Positions 12,026 to 23,560 of a stretch of 64,000 nucleotides of DNA are shown here, in pieces. Positions within the stretch are counted from its first letter, which is position 1. Every line of letters begins with the position of its first letter. Below the pieces are notes generated by a model, which made no database searches, was not told where the DNA came from, and was given only the letters and a program-made list of their open reading frames with translations. The stretch comes from Cydia pomonella (taxonomy: Eukaryota; Arthropoda; Insecta; Lepidoptera; Tortricidae), in NCBI RefSeq assembly GCF_033807575.1, contig NC_084704.1, positions 23,537,968-23,601,967 on the forward strand, written 5' to 3'. The position numbers and the translations under genes are program-made.

Positions 12026-12478
12026 GGGTCTCCCCAAATCTATCTATGCGGAATCCGGAAAAGCTTTGTGTCTATGTAATAAGAGCGAAAATGACGTTGC
12101 TCGACTCTGCTCGTCTCGGACGACGTCTTACGATGCGACGTCACGATGTCTTTTTCGCTCTTGTTTCGTAGACGTTTTTTTAATTTGGTCATAATGAAGT
12201 TTATCAATAATTAACTAATACCTACTGACATGAACTGCACACAAAGACGCACAAAATAACAACGAAGAGCGAAAAAGACGTCGAGCCGAGCCGAGCGACG
12301 TCTTTTTTTTTTCGCTCTTATTATGTAGACCTAAAGCGAAAAAGACGTGGCTCGGCTTGGCTCAGCCGACGCCTTATGACGCGACGCGTTGACGTCTCTT
12401 TCGCTCTTATTATGTAGATATAAAGCTTTTTCCTAACGGCTTTTGCCGATTCCGCGTCGATCGGTGTGGAGAAACCCT
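12026..12478. mobile_element. composite inverted-repeat element with repeated GCGAAAAAGACG hairpins
   Basis: The outer ends are inverted and diverged: AGGGTCTCC...GGAATCCGGAAAAGCTTT at the left, AAAGCTTTTTCC...GATTCCGC...GGAGAAACCCT at the right. Inside, the motif AAGAGCGAAAAAGACG and its complement CTTTTTCGCTCTT recur at least three times, giving several alternative stems. It looks like a MITE that suffered nested or tandem copying. Confidence 0.55.
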
Positions 12479-12731
12479 AAATAGCATTACAGACGCAACG
12501 TTGTACGTATAAAACAAAGTTGCCCTACCTAGTCGGTCACTAAGTTCTGTTACTAGGTTTTCAACTGATTAAATACATATAAAATAAAGTTTAAGCACAG
12601 TTTGATAGCTTATTTTGTAATGATCAAAACATGATATAATAATGTAAAATTCAGATGGAGAATTTATGGGAATCCTCGGAAAGCTCCAGTTTGCCTGAAA
12701 ACGTAAATACGCTGTCAATTTATGAAAATTA

Positions 12732-14017
12732 CGAGGGTGGATTGAAAAATTCGCGGCCTGAATATTAAAAACAAAACAGAGGTTTTTTAATGTATTTTTA
12801 TTTTTCTACATAGTCCCCGTCGAGTTGAATGCACTTGTTCCATCTGGATTCCAGAGCCATTACACCACTTTTGAAGAAGCTTTCCTCGAGACCTTCAAAA
12901 TAGGCATCCACCTCAGCTTGGACCTCGGCGTTGCTTGAAAATTTCATACCACCCATGTTTTTTTTTAATTGGGGAACAGATGAAAGTCCGATGGTGCTAA
13001 ATCGGGTGAATAGGGTGGGTGGGGCAATAATTCAAACCCACATTTGGCAATCTCCGCCATCGATTTTAGTGACGTGTGAACACCGTGCATTGTCCTGGTG
13101 GAAGATAACTTTCTTTGTCAACATTCCAGGTCTTTTTATCTTCAGAGCCTCGCGTAATCTGCGTAATAATTCGCAATAATAGTCGGAATTTATAGTTTTA
13201 CCTCTCTGGAGATAGTCAACCATTATTATTCCCTTTGCATCCCAGAAAACAGATGCCATGACTTTATTGGCTGACAAAATTGCTTTGGCTTTTTTGGGAG
13301 GCGGAGATCCAGGACGAACCCACTGCTTCGATTGCTGTTTGGTCTCTGGTGTATAGTGGTGGACCCACGTCTCATCCATAGTTACAAATCTGTTCAAAAA
13401 GTCTTGAATATCGGCTTCATACAGGTCTAGACATTCACATGAATTAGTACGGCGAGCGATTTTTTTGTTCCACTGAAAGGACCCATCTCGCCGACACCTT
13501 GGAAAAACCTAATTGGTTGACTATAATATTTTGAGTTCTTTCATAAGAGATGCCTACAATGTCAGCTATTTCCCGCACCTTTAATCGCCGGTCTTTCATT
13601 ATCATTTCGCATATAATTGCCACATTGTCCGTGTTAGTCACCGTTGTTGGCCTCCCGGGACGAGGGTCATCTGCGATACTATCTCGTCCACGCTTGAATT
13701 CAGCTGCCCATTTTTTCACCATCGTATATGATGGACGGGATTGCCCGAATGTACTTTGCATATCATCATAAATTTGCTTCGGTGTCAATCCTTTTTTATG
13801 TAGGTATTTAATCACAGCACGCTGCTCTAATTTCTCCATTTTCACGATATCTACCGACACGTAACTTTAAATATGCCGTAAAATTGCTTTTAAATATAGT
13901 CGCCAATTGAAATTTCGCGGGAAGACAGTTGAATAATGACAGTTCAAAATGGCGGCAGAAAAAAGAAATATTTTTTTTTTTTATTGGCCAGGCCGCGAAT
14001 TTTTCAATCCACCCTCG
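12732..14017 (-). mobile_element. mariner transposon, full length with intact ends
   Basis: Perfect 28-bp terminal inverted repeats begin CGAGGGTGGATTGAAAAATT at 12732 and end with its complement at 14017. TA dinucleotides lie at 12730-12731 and 14018-14019, the expected target-site duplication. At 1286 bp it has normal mariner length. The transposase lies on the - strand and is disabled by frameshifts. Confidence 0.92.
12798..13860 (-). pseudogene. mariner transposase, two frameshifts
   Basis: The first frame (13860-13444) starts MSVDIVKMEKLEQRAVIKYL and carries the N-terminal helix-turn-helix region, with a second DNA-binding block around REIADIVGISYERTQNI. It shifts near the seven-A run around 13465-13475. 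The second frame (13397-13032) has the first catalytic Asp in VTMDETWVHHY and the second in HQDNARCSH. One extra base just after HVTK shifts the frame again. The third frame holds HPPYSPDLAPSDFHLF and runs to a TAA at 12798-12800. Spacing between second and third Asp is 34, as in D,D34D mariners. All catalytic residues survive, so inactivation rests on the two single-base shifts. Confidence 0.9.
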
Positions 14018-14590
14018 TATACTTTACAAAAGTGTGGCCAATGCAATCTTGCAACTTTGCCAGAAGGTTCAATTGTCGGTTTTAATAAGGCCTCTAATAT
14101 ATTACCGCAAAATTGTGACCACCATTTTTTTTACCAGTTTATACCTAAGATATTCCCCTCAAAACATTGTATATTTTTAAGTTTCGCACGAAAACTTATA
14201 GATTTAGACAATTGTACGGTTCGGGTGTAGCAAAGGGTACCCAGGACTTAGAAAAAAAATTCGTCGGTGTGATGTCAAATTGACACAACTTTTTTATGAT
14301 TGTATCTTACAGAATATGTCAAAATAAACAGGTTTTACTTAAAAATCTTTTTTCTAAAATTTAAAAATACCGAGATAGTGCACTCCAAAATCAATAGCAT
14401 TAAAAACGACATGAATAGGGCGCGTACTTTTGACGTGTTTTTACTACGCCATTTTTCCGAAGGAATTCTGCAAAACCAGAACAACAAGCTTTACAACTGT
14501 ATACATGAACAAATTAAAAATCGCTGCCTATTTCATTTTATTCCGTGAAAATTCTGGTAATAAGACTTTGTGACCTACTTGGTAAGTAAT
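14018..14590. other. no gene recognised
   Basis: A+T-rich sequence to the right of the mariner. Two overlapping + strand open frames start in the transposon end and are not protein-like. Confidence 0.4.
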
Positions 14591-14591
14591 G

Positions 14592-14800
14592 TTGTTTTCT
14601 GCCCTCCGTGCGGAAAGCGTCAACTTTGCTCCCGCTGCGCTAAACGAAGTTGCCGCTTTCCGCCTCCGTCGAGCAGAAAAATAATATGCGCACCACGGGA
14701 GGAATCGTAGTAGGGCTTGCAATATCGGACGGTTTCCAATTCCGGAACTGATTTTCGATATTAGGTCCCAATTCCGGAATTACGGAACTGCTACCGGAAT
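14592..14800 (+). repeat. palindromic repeat and GGAATTCCGG-rich block, left member
   Basis: 14592-14681 folds back (TTTTCTGCCCTCCG pairs with a diverged CCTCCGTCGAGCAGAAAA). It is followed by GGGCTTGCAATATCGGAC and several CAATTCCGGAA motifs. A diverged reverse-complement block lies at 16318-16440. Confidence 0.5.
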
Positions 14801-15084
14801 TGAGGTTCACCATATTTTTATTAGTAAAAAAAACAACAAAAAATGTGAAATACTGATACTGTACCTGTACGTCTATCAAAGAAAGTATTCTTTCAATGGA
14901 AATTTATTTGAAGTATTATTAATCGAGAAATATCAATAAATTGACTAGTGCCGCCTTTGCCCCTCTTATTTTAGCACATTATTACTATGGTCACTTTTAT
15001 CTACTTCAATGATACGGTGTATTTATTTGGGGAAACTGCGGATGCAAACCATTTGATGCCTAAATTTATATAATGTCTAAATAT

Positions 15085-15300
15085 AACGGCAGTGTAGCCT
15101 AGTAGGTAGTGGCTCTGTTTACGAAGATAAAGGTCCTGGGGTTCCGATCTCGGTAAGGGTATTTATTGTGTTTATAACGATTATTTGTTCCTGAAGTAAG
15201 GTTGTGTTTTATGTATTAAAGTATTTATCTATACCTATTACCATTGTGCATTGTAGACTAGTGCCCAAAACGCAATCCTTATTAAGATTAAACTAAATGG
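15085..15300 (+). mobile_element. tRNA-derived SINE, copy 1
   Basis: An A-box TAGCCTAGTAGG (15095-15106) fits the pol III consensus TRGCNNAGYNGG. The B-box is GGTTCCGATCT (15140-15150). The tail is diverged. Not a functional tRNA gene. Confidence 0.65.
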
Positions 15301-15595
15301 GCTAAATGATTAAAATTATTTTATTAGCGGTTCATTACCACCGTATGAGAAAAAAAACCCTGATTGCTTTTTATGAAGCTTAAAATAATAACTGTAATGG
15401 CTCATAAACTTAATGCAAAACATACTATAACGTTACACTTTTCATGTTTGGTTTTTTACTTACTAGTTCCTAATTCAGAATATAATATGTGTTGCTACAG
15501 AAACCGAAAATTTTCATTATCGAAACTTATTTCTGAATTGTGAATGAAATATCCAAAATTTATAGATTTGAATTCAAAAGTTAAGCACATCACAA

Positions 15596-15665
15596 GCATC
15601 TTAAGCTTACCGTGGGACTTAGTTAATCTGTGTAAGAATGTCATATAATATTTATTTATTTATTT
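15596..15665 (+). mobile_element. SINE 3' fragment
   Basis: CTTACCGTGGGACTTAGTTA...TGTGTAAGAATGTCATATAA matches the tail of the full SINEs, with a TTTATTTATT end. The head is absent. Confidence 0.6.
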
Positions 15666-15666
15666 T

Positions 15667-15885
15667 GACAACCTGTCTAGCTTAGTGGGTAGTGACTCTG
15701 CTTATGAAGCCGATGGTCCCGGGATCAAAATGTTCAAATCCTGGTTAAGGCGTTCTCTATGTATTTAAGTATTTACAAATATTTATATATTATATATATT
15801 GTTGTCTAAGTACCCTCAACCCAAGCTTTATTGAGCTTTCCGTGGGATTTAGTCAATTTGTGTAAGAATGAATTTATTTATTTAA
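15667..15885 (+). mobile_element. tRNA-derived SINE, copy 2
   Basis: A-box TAGCTTAGTGGG (15678-15689) matches the consensus. The B-box is TGTTCAAATCC (15731-15741). Next come CTATGTATTTAAGTATTT and the tail TTGTCTAAGTACCCTCAACC...TTAGTCAATTTGTGTAAGAATG, ending in TTTATTTATTT. Confidence 0.75.
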
Positions 15886-16317
15886 AGTTTCGCATAAGTA
15901 CGATTCTGGGCAAGTATAAATGAATGTATGCTGTATCGGATTTACTTTATACTTCGTTTTAGCACTAGAAAAAAGGTAAACAATCTAATCTTGACGGTCT
16001 TTTTATTGAAAAACGCTTTTTGAAAATAAGTAACTTTTACTTATGAAAGCAAAGCAATATAAAATGATCGTATAGGTATCATTTATAATTGTTACATACT
16101 GACTTATTTTTCAAACCGTTATTCAATAAAAATACATGTCAATATCGCTTACATTAATTCTAATGCTAATAAAACGAAGTCTAGCAAGTAAATATCAAAA
16201 GTAAAAAAAATGGTTAATGCGACCTGTTAATGCATGCTGCTAGAATTCAGACTTTTGTCAGCGACACCTTAAACACCAGCATAGTGTAGTGTCTTTATGT
16301 CTTATCGATTTTCAGTA

Positions 16318-16440
16318 GTAAACGTAATAAAATCCGATTCCGGAAATTTCGATATTCAGTGGTCTCAATTCCGGAATTGTAATACCTATCGGAAAATTGG
16401 TCCGAAATCCCGGAATTCTCGGATTGCAAGCCTTAATTAT
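16318..16440 (-). repeat. GGAATTCCGG-rich block, right member of inverted pair
   Basis: Reverse-complement relative of 14717-14800. Open frames on both strands here (16297-16603) come from the repeat. Confidence 0.45.
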
Positions 16441-16980
16441 CGTAGGACATTGCGTGCCGTGTGTAAAATTGTCACCCGAGCTGAAGGCGAGGCGACTTTT
16501 CCTCCCTTGGGACACAAATAACTATTTAACGTCGGAAAAATTAATGCGCTTGTCGGAAAAAGTAATGGCGTTTAACATACGCGCTCGCTGCAAAAAACAA
16601 TGAGGTGTTTTCGGGACGCTATCTAACGTTGCGATTTCTGCATAAAACAACCGAGCGCTTTATGGCATAACTGGTCATATTCAATTCACAGGCATTAGCG
16701 CAGTAGTTAAACGAGTATTGATCGTGTCGTGTCATTCACAACGACGCGCGCCGTGACTCGTATTGTCATGTTATTAAAGGTTAGATTTGACAAATCTGCG
16801 CGTCATTGTGGATGACACAAACTATAGTAGTTCAAATTACCAAAGAACATTAGAATCTGTAAGTTTGAATCTTGTTTAGACAATAAAGGTTAAAGTTGTT
16901 ATTAAAGACAACCTAAGGTTAAATACTGCCAAGAGCTTACTCAAGTGGATGTTTGGAAATGGCTTTATCTTACAGGTCTG

Positions 16981-17085
16981 CCCGTAGCCAACACGCCCAA
17001 CGTTACCGCGTCGTAGCGTCGTAGACAGTGACAGTTGGGTTTCGTTTGCTACGGAGCGTTAACGATTGGCATCTTGGCTACGTGC
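16981..17085. mobile_element. small MITE
   Basis: Ends CCCGTAGCCAACACGCC and GGCATCTTGGCTACG are inverted and diverged, with inner AACGTTACCGCG and GCGTTAACG blocks that pair. No coding capacity. Confidence 0.45.
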
Positions 17086-17469
17086 TTTTCTTAGTGGATA
17101 CATGTTTGTAAAAAAATAAAAATCATTACAGTAATAACTTTCTGTCCGCTAAAACACGACAATAATTTGAGTTTGACCATAATGAAGATACTTCCCGTAC
17201 TATTTTTGCTACAATAAGGAACATTTCCGAGCATATTTGAGAAAAATAATATAACTTGTATTTTTATGGTTAAAAAATAGGGAATGCAATAACTGGCCAA
17301 ACTTCATAACCCGTTTCGGTTACGGTTATGCCCGAAAAAAAAAACCGATAATCGGTTACGGTTATTTTCGACACGGATTTCTTTACGGAAGTAAATTTGG
17401 TATATTTCGTTATTAAAGTACACGAATGACAAAAATTATAGTCTAAGGCGTCACAGCCAAAATATTACG

Positions 17470-18044
17470 GTGGAACACGCTTACCTATGAGATACCTATT
17501 TCCTCTAGCCTTGAAGAGATTCAGATTGTACTCATACGGAAACAGACTCGGGCAGGGCATTCCACTCCTTGGCAGTTCGCATAAGGAATGTTGAAGCGAA
17601 ACGCTTCGTGCGTATTTTTGGAATACCTACCATGAAGCGATGCCGAAGTGCCGATTGTCTGGTAGTCCTATGGTGAAATTGGGACGGAGGAATAAGGTTG
17701 TGCAATTCCTCAGCACACTCTCCGAAATGTATCCTATAAAAGATCGTTAGGCTGGCAACCTTGCGACGAAGCTCCAGACTTTGAAGTCGAGCATTCGTCA
17801 GATCGTCGTCATTAATAATTCTCTTGGCCCTCCTCTCGACTGACTCGAGCGCCTCAAGCTGGTATTTGGCTGAACCATCCCACAGATGTGAACAGTATTC
17901 CACACACGATCGGACTCGTGCTTGGTAAAGGTCGAGCAGCTGCCTAGGTGTAAAATACTGCCTCACCTTGTTGAGGTGGCCCATCTTTTTAGGGTTCCGT
18001 AGCCAAATGGCATAAAACGGAACCCTTATAGTTTCGCCATGTCC

Positions 18045-18103
<59 letters not shown>

Positions 18104-18867
18104 CGAGGCTTTGCTCCGTGGTCGTTAGTGCTAGAAAGCTGAAATTTGGCATGGGTATATAAATCAATAAAGCCGAGAAAGTCGTACAATAAAATGTAAA
18201 AATTTAATTTTTTTAGGGTACCTCCCCTACACGTAAAGTGGGGGTGAAATTTTTTTTTCGCTTCAACCCTAGAGTGTGGGGTATCGTTGGAAAGGTCTTT
18301 CAAAACTAATAGGGGTTTTCAAGAAACATTTTTTGATAAAGTAAATATATTTGGAGATAATCGCTCCGAAAGAAAAAAATAATGTGTCCCCCCCCCCTCT
18401 AACTTTTGAACCATAGGTCCAAAAAATATGAAAAAAATCGCGGAAGTAGAGCTTAAGAAAGACATTAAATGAAAACTATAGCGGACATGATCAGTTTAGC
18501 TGTTTTTGAGTTATCGCAAAAAGTTTTCCCTTCATAGTAAAAAGACTTATTTTAATTAGGTACTGATTATGCAAATTTGCCTATTTGTTTAACTCAGGTG
18601 AAAGGTACCGTTTCATCCCTTGGTTAACAATTTACTATACTTTAAGCTCCAGTTTAGCTTATTGTGACGGAAGAGTTAACTACGGAACCCTACACTGAGC
18701 GTGGCCCGACATGCTCTTGTCCGGTTTTTTGCTGCTAACTGTGCTTTCGACTCGATGTGCGGGCCGAAGTTGAGTTTCGAAGTCAGCGAGATTCCGAGAA
18801 GCTCAAGATGGTCGGTTATCGGAAGGGATACATGTCGGAAAGTAGGAGTCAGATGGAATGTAGTCAT
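17470..18867 (-). pseudogene. Jockey-type LINE reverse transcriptase C-terminus, split by repeat A
   Basis: The right-hand part (18867-18726) encodes a block ending LNFGPHIESKAQLAAK. The left-hand part (about 17990-17532) resumes with MGHLNKVRQYFTPRQLLDLY and RVRSCVEYCSHLWDG, the region after the RT thumb. After a frameshift near 17535 it ends YNLNLFKARGNRYLIGKRVPP. The two parts join in frame if repeat A copy 2 is removed. The element is 5'-truncated. The first residues of the 211-codon open frame come from the repeat's GTCT microsatellite and are not LINE protein. Confidence 0.8.
17991..18725 (+). repeat. dispersed repeat family A, copy 2, nested in a LINE
   Basis: Starts AGGGTTCCGTAGCCAAATGG and ends near GCGTGGCCCGAC...TTGTCCGG. 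It lies between two T-runs that look like a duplicated target A-run of the host LINE. Its left part carries a GTCT tandem run at about 18042-18103. Confidence 0.8.
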
Positions 18868-18869
18868 TA

Positions 18870-19785
18870 GAAGTTCAATTCATAGAATTTAAGTCATAAA
18901 TAAATAACCAAAAATAACCGTAACCGATTTGCATTATTTAGAAAACTTAGATGATTAAATTAGTACCTAATTTGTAGAAAAATGTGGGCGCATAATAAAT
19001 ATTATATTAAAGATCACTACAAGTCAATGTTAGCTTCTTAAGACACTAGTCACGCTATGAATGTTATGTAAATGTTGCTTAATTATGTTTTCCTTAAGAC
19101 GTGGTGACTTACAAAGCACTAAAGTAATTATGTAACTGTATTATTTACACAACAGTTGTTGTTTATTCATATAGGTAATAAAAATTAAACTATTAATATG
19201 TATTTTAAATGAGAGACTAAATAACGTAAATCGATCAGATGACCTGTATTTTCTGTGTATTTTAATTAAAATAAAACACGCTTGATAACAAAAACATTGT
19301 ATCAAAAGGTTTATTTATTTTTTATTCATTGGGTTTTCCATTAAACCGATCTCCATCCCCACCACCATTACGTCTGGACTGGCCTTAATTCGTTATAACG
19401 GTTTGAAAATTGAGCCTTGGTCAATATGTCGGCATAATAAGATACGAGGGCCATTATATTATAATCAGCGAACGAAAAAAACATAGAAGAACTACGATTG
19501 GTCTATAATAAAATGAGGCGCTGTGATTGGCTGTAGCGCAGCTCTAGGTAGACTGTTTCATGCAAAATATTTAGACTAGTTTTAAATGCAATATTTTTTT
19601 ATGATAATTTATTATTTTATTTTAAAGGCTTCTTATTTGTTCGTTTATTGCACGTGTTTAAAGGCAATTAAGCCTTCGAACCAATTAATACATTGTGTCG
19701 TTCATCTTATAGGGCACCTGCGACGTTTAGTTAGGTGGCACAGAAATATGTCAGATGTAAATGAATGTAAATTGGAATTTTGGAT
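18870..19785. other. no gene recognised
   Basis: A+T-rich sequence without conserved protein motifs. The open frame 19586-19795 is low-complexity in composition. Confidence 0.4.
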
Positions 19786-19789
19786 TTTA

Positions 19790-20275
19790 CTCTGATCAAG
19801 ATGAAAACCGATATCTGAGGATCCGAGAGGCCTTTTATTTACGAATTTAAGATCAAAATAAAAAAAAATGCCGCGAGTTGAATTTTAGAATTTTTCATCC
19901 GATCAAGGTGAAAATCCATATCTGAGGACCCGAGCGGCCCTTCATTATGATTCTAAAGTCATATTTGGTAAAAGCACCCTCCATTTTGAATGAAACACCC
20001 GATATCTTGAATATCGCCATTTTTGCTCTTATCATGATCATCATTCATCATATAAAAGCAAACACGGAGAAATTTAAGATGTCGGGCGTTTTTGCCAAAT
20101 TTGGTTCAGAATCATAATGAAGGGTCACTGGGATCCTTAGATATCGATTTTCATCTCGATCAGAGCCAAAATGCAGAAATCCAAGATGGCGGGCGTTGGT
20201 TTAATTTTGACCTCGTATTCATTGTAAAGGACCTCTAGGATCCTCAGATATCGATTTTCATCTTGATCAGAGCAA
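19790..20275. mobile_element. large foldback element
   Basis: The left end CTGATCAAGATGAAAACCGA...ATCTGAGGATCC is matched by the right end GGATCCTCAGATATCGATTT...CTTGATCAG. A second inner pair is CGATCAAGGTGAAAATCCA...CCCTTCATTATGATTCT with AGAATCATAATGAAGGGT...TCTCGATCAG. The whole block is a quasi-palindrome centred near 20035 with repeated modules in each arm. No coding capacity. Confidence 0.7.
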
Positions 20276-20327
20276 ACATGCAGAAATTCGTATTGAACAC
20301 GTCGTCATAGGAACAGTTTGTATGGGA

Positions 20328-20985
20328 ATAGTACATTACTATAGAGGACGGGAAACGAAGGGTTGCAGGCCAAGTAGATATAGACGGCAGAGCGTAGCGA
20401 GGTCGAATAGGGATATGCGGCCGGCAACCCCCCCGTTTCTCGCCGAGATTTCTCAAACTTGCAATGAAATAATTAAAAAAAATAGGATGATGATGATGAT
20501 GATTGTTATTATTACTTTCGGGTTGTTGAACAGGGAACGAAAATTTGATTATTTTTACGCTACGACGCACGGTTTAGGAGATACAGCCCTATAAAGATTT
20601 CTGCATGACTGAAAAAAAAACTTTATGGGGCTGTATCTCGTAAACCGTACGTCGTAGCGCAAAAATAATGAAATTTTTGTTCCCCTTTGTAACCCTGAAA
20701 CAATATTTAACAAACACAAAAAAGAAAAAAAAAACACGAAAAAGACAAAAAAATAAAAAAAAACTTAATGTCAGAATTTTGCTTATAGGTTTTTTTGGTT
20801 GAATGCCATAATTTGACGTTTAAAAACAAAAGAAGGTTGCCTTACAGGCCTAGGTGTGTAAGGCTGTATGCAATTCCTTTACATATCATCTTCACTCATC
20901 GCACCTGATATGTAGTATTTCCGGACCTAATTTGAAGTAAGTCATGTCAACATTTCATTAAAAGTTTGAGAAAAATAGCATTATT
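20328..20985 (-). repeat. dispersed repeat family B, copy 1
   Basis: Related to 23890-24560 and 45060-45571, both in the opposite orientation. It shares GAGGACGGGAAAC, GGCCGGCAACCCC, a CATCATCATC-type run, a central hairpin and TTTCATT.AAAGTTTGAGAAA. The central hairpin arms (20533-20590 and 20617-20687) carry GCTACGACGCACGGTTTAGG and its near complement. Confidence 0.75.
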
Positions 20986-21129
20986 GTTTTTACTATTTTC
21001 CTCGTATTCTTTCCATAATTTTTCACCGTTCTAACCTTCCCTGGACCTAGAAATATTCCAATACCAAAATTAGCCAAATCGGTCCAGCCGTCCGCGAACT
21101 TAACGAAAAGTTATAAATTGCAGCCAGAT

Positions 21130-21900
21130 ACCGGGACTTAGTAAGAAAGTACACATAAAAAACCTCCACCTACAATGGCGACTCGTATTTACTATCACAA
21201 ATTTAAATTATTAAAATAACAACCCGAACAAATTAAAAATGAAAGTTTCTTAATATCAATGGTTGTTTAAAATGCATAACATCATCCCCATATAAAGCCG
21301 GTTGTGATCAAGAGAAATCAAATTAATATGATTCTAGCTAAACTATACGTGAAAAGTAATCCCATATTTTTTCCAGTGTTGGTTGGAACGACTAGCACAT
21401 CATTTATCCGCACAATAAGGCATAATTCTTTCGTTAAAGATATAATTTGAATACTTCTTACTATGACTGTCACAACGGGCCGCCATTTGCGAACTAAATA
21501 GCTCCGCGGCACAAAATTGACGCCCCGCCCGCTTCGGCACAATGTGTGTGGGGTCATTTTTCAGAGCTAGTTCGACATCTATGTTTATTATCAATCGCTG
21601 ATTATAGAGGTAATATATATATCCACTGCGAAAAAACTTGTTTTAAGCTCATTTAGATTATTTTGAAACGTCACTTTATACACTCGCGGTGGTATGCCAT
21701 TTACTTTGGAGCATAGATTACATTTCGCAGATGTAACACGTAGGTACTAATGATTACCTACCTTAGTGTTTGCAGAATATATACACAATAATGATATATT
21801 ACTCTTTATCTCGTAATTTTTTGCAGCGTTTTTCTTATATTCAAAAAGTATATTATGCTACAAGCGCGATTTGATAAAAATACGTAGTATATTTATGTCA
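21130..21900. other. no gene recognised
   Basis: No protein motif seen. The - strand open frames at 21318-21594 overlap each other and are not family-like. Confidence 0.35.
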
Positions 21901-21904
21901 GTGG

Positions 21905-22475
21905 TTTTGGCTCATCTTGGAACACCCAAACAGTCGACTGCTGTTTAGAATCCGGATCGTAGGCCTATATCCAAGACTCGTCATCACTGATAATGTCGTA
22001 AACGTGTTTAGAGTTTCCTCGGTCGAATTTTCGTAGAGTTTTGCGACACGATCTAACGCGAGCCGTTATTTGGTCTTCACTAAGTAAATGTGGTATCCAG
22101 CGTGAGATCATTTTTTTACGCATAAGTGGTCATGCAAAATATTTTGACACTGGTCCCTGAAATGCCCAATGAAGCTTCTATCTCACGGTATGTCGCATGG
22201 CGATCTTCGACGATCAGTTGCCGTACAGCATCAATCAGCAGCATCAGAGTTACGACTGTTTTTGGTCGACCTTCACGATGCTAATGCGATGCGATGCGAT
22301 CACTAAAACTAGAGCAACCACGTTGAAATTCTAAATACTAACGTTCCACAGTGCGGAGGCATGGTGCTTCATTATTAACACCAGTAGTCAACTCTTCAAA
22401 GCACTGAAGACGCGTTAAACCTCATTTGAAGTTGTTATACAATATCGCACATATATTATCCTTCGAAATTTCCAT
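21905..22475 (-). pseudogene. mariner transposase relic, N-terminal half
   Basis: From an ATG at 22475 the conceptual reading is MEISKDNICAILYNNFK, then LTRLQCFEELTTGVNNEAP and, after shifts, REGRPKTVV and AVRQLIVEDRHATYREIEAS. This is the helix-turn-helix region of a mariner transposase. Further on are a decayed first catalytic block (SDDESWIYAYDP in one frame) and KQQSTVWVFQDEP-like remains. There are many frameshifts and stops. The C-terminal half and clear terminal repeats were not found. Confidence 0.75.
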
Positions 22476-22639
22476 TTTCACAACTGACTTGTCAACTTTA
22501 AACCGACGCTGCCGCTGTACTGACACGATTCGGCCGATCTTAAGTCATTCTTTTGTTTTCGAGTTCTAAATTCAAATATTTTACGATGATACTAGTTTTT
22601 TTTATCAAATCGCGGGAGGCTTGCAAACGACAGAACTTA

Positions 22640-22885
22640 TAAGGCAGCCCACTTGGAGGATTTAACAACTGGAGACGCCTTGTCTGTAATTTTCTGTTCA
22701 AAACAGTCTGCCGATTTTTGCGAGGGAGGAGCACGTCAAATGTATGACTATTTGTACGTAACGTACAAATAGCCATGTCAGATAAACGTCAGTCCATACA
22801 ATACATATGACCATAGGTTTTCGACAGAGGGGTAAGCTCTTAAAGGCCACTCCAGTTGTTAAATTCTCCAAGGCAGCCCTGGTAT
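22640..22885. repeat. foldback repeat
   Basis: GGCAGCCCACTTGGAGGATT...AACAACTGGAG pairs with CTCCAGTTGTTAAATTCTCC...AAGGCAGCCCTGG, diverged. A short near-perfect palindrome CTATTTGTACGT/ACGTACAAATAG lies between them near 22750. Confidence 0.5.
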
Positions 22886-23560
22886 AGGTACTTATCGGCG
22901 CCAAAGGTGAGGTCACACACACACAACACAATAGCCTGTCATGTAATAGAGACATTTTGAAATTAGTGTTCTTTTTAGTAGTAGTAGTTTAATTTTGAAT
23001 TTTATAACAAAATCTAGTAAAATAGATACCAAATGAGCAATTTATCACAATTATGTGGATATTAATACAATAGGTATATTGGTAGGTTAAGTTTTTCTTA
23101 ACTTCCAAAAAGGAATAAAGTAATGGTACCATTCGATTCGATTACACCGATAGATGTGCAATTTTCTCGTTTTCCATACTTCAAAATGGGCTGCCAGTGA
23201 CCGTGACGCCACGTTCACTTATCATTTTGTTAGGAGCATTTTGCGGTCATTTCGAGTGAAGTACGATTGTTAAAAAAAGTAAAAATTTCTTTATTTGCAT
23301 TAAATGTGGTGGTCTTATTATAATTATAAGTGTCACACATTTAGCCGTATTATAGCATGCAAAATATAAGTATATAATTACATCTTAAAAATTCTATTTA
23401 CATTGTATGCATTCTATTTACATTTCATAATCAGTAAACAACAGTGATAACAAGTAAAATGATAAAAATAATAATAATAAAAAAGTACAAATGTCATTAG
23501 CTAGCGTGGAAGTCAAAATATTCTTTAATATTGTAAAAAATATTATGTAATAGCCAGTTA

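Noticed and set aside
17989..18303. Protein with long Gln/Thr/Asp/Arg repeats
   Set aside because: It is a translation of the GTCT microsatellite inside repeat A.
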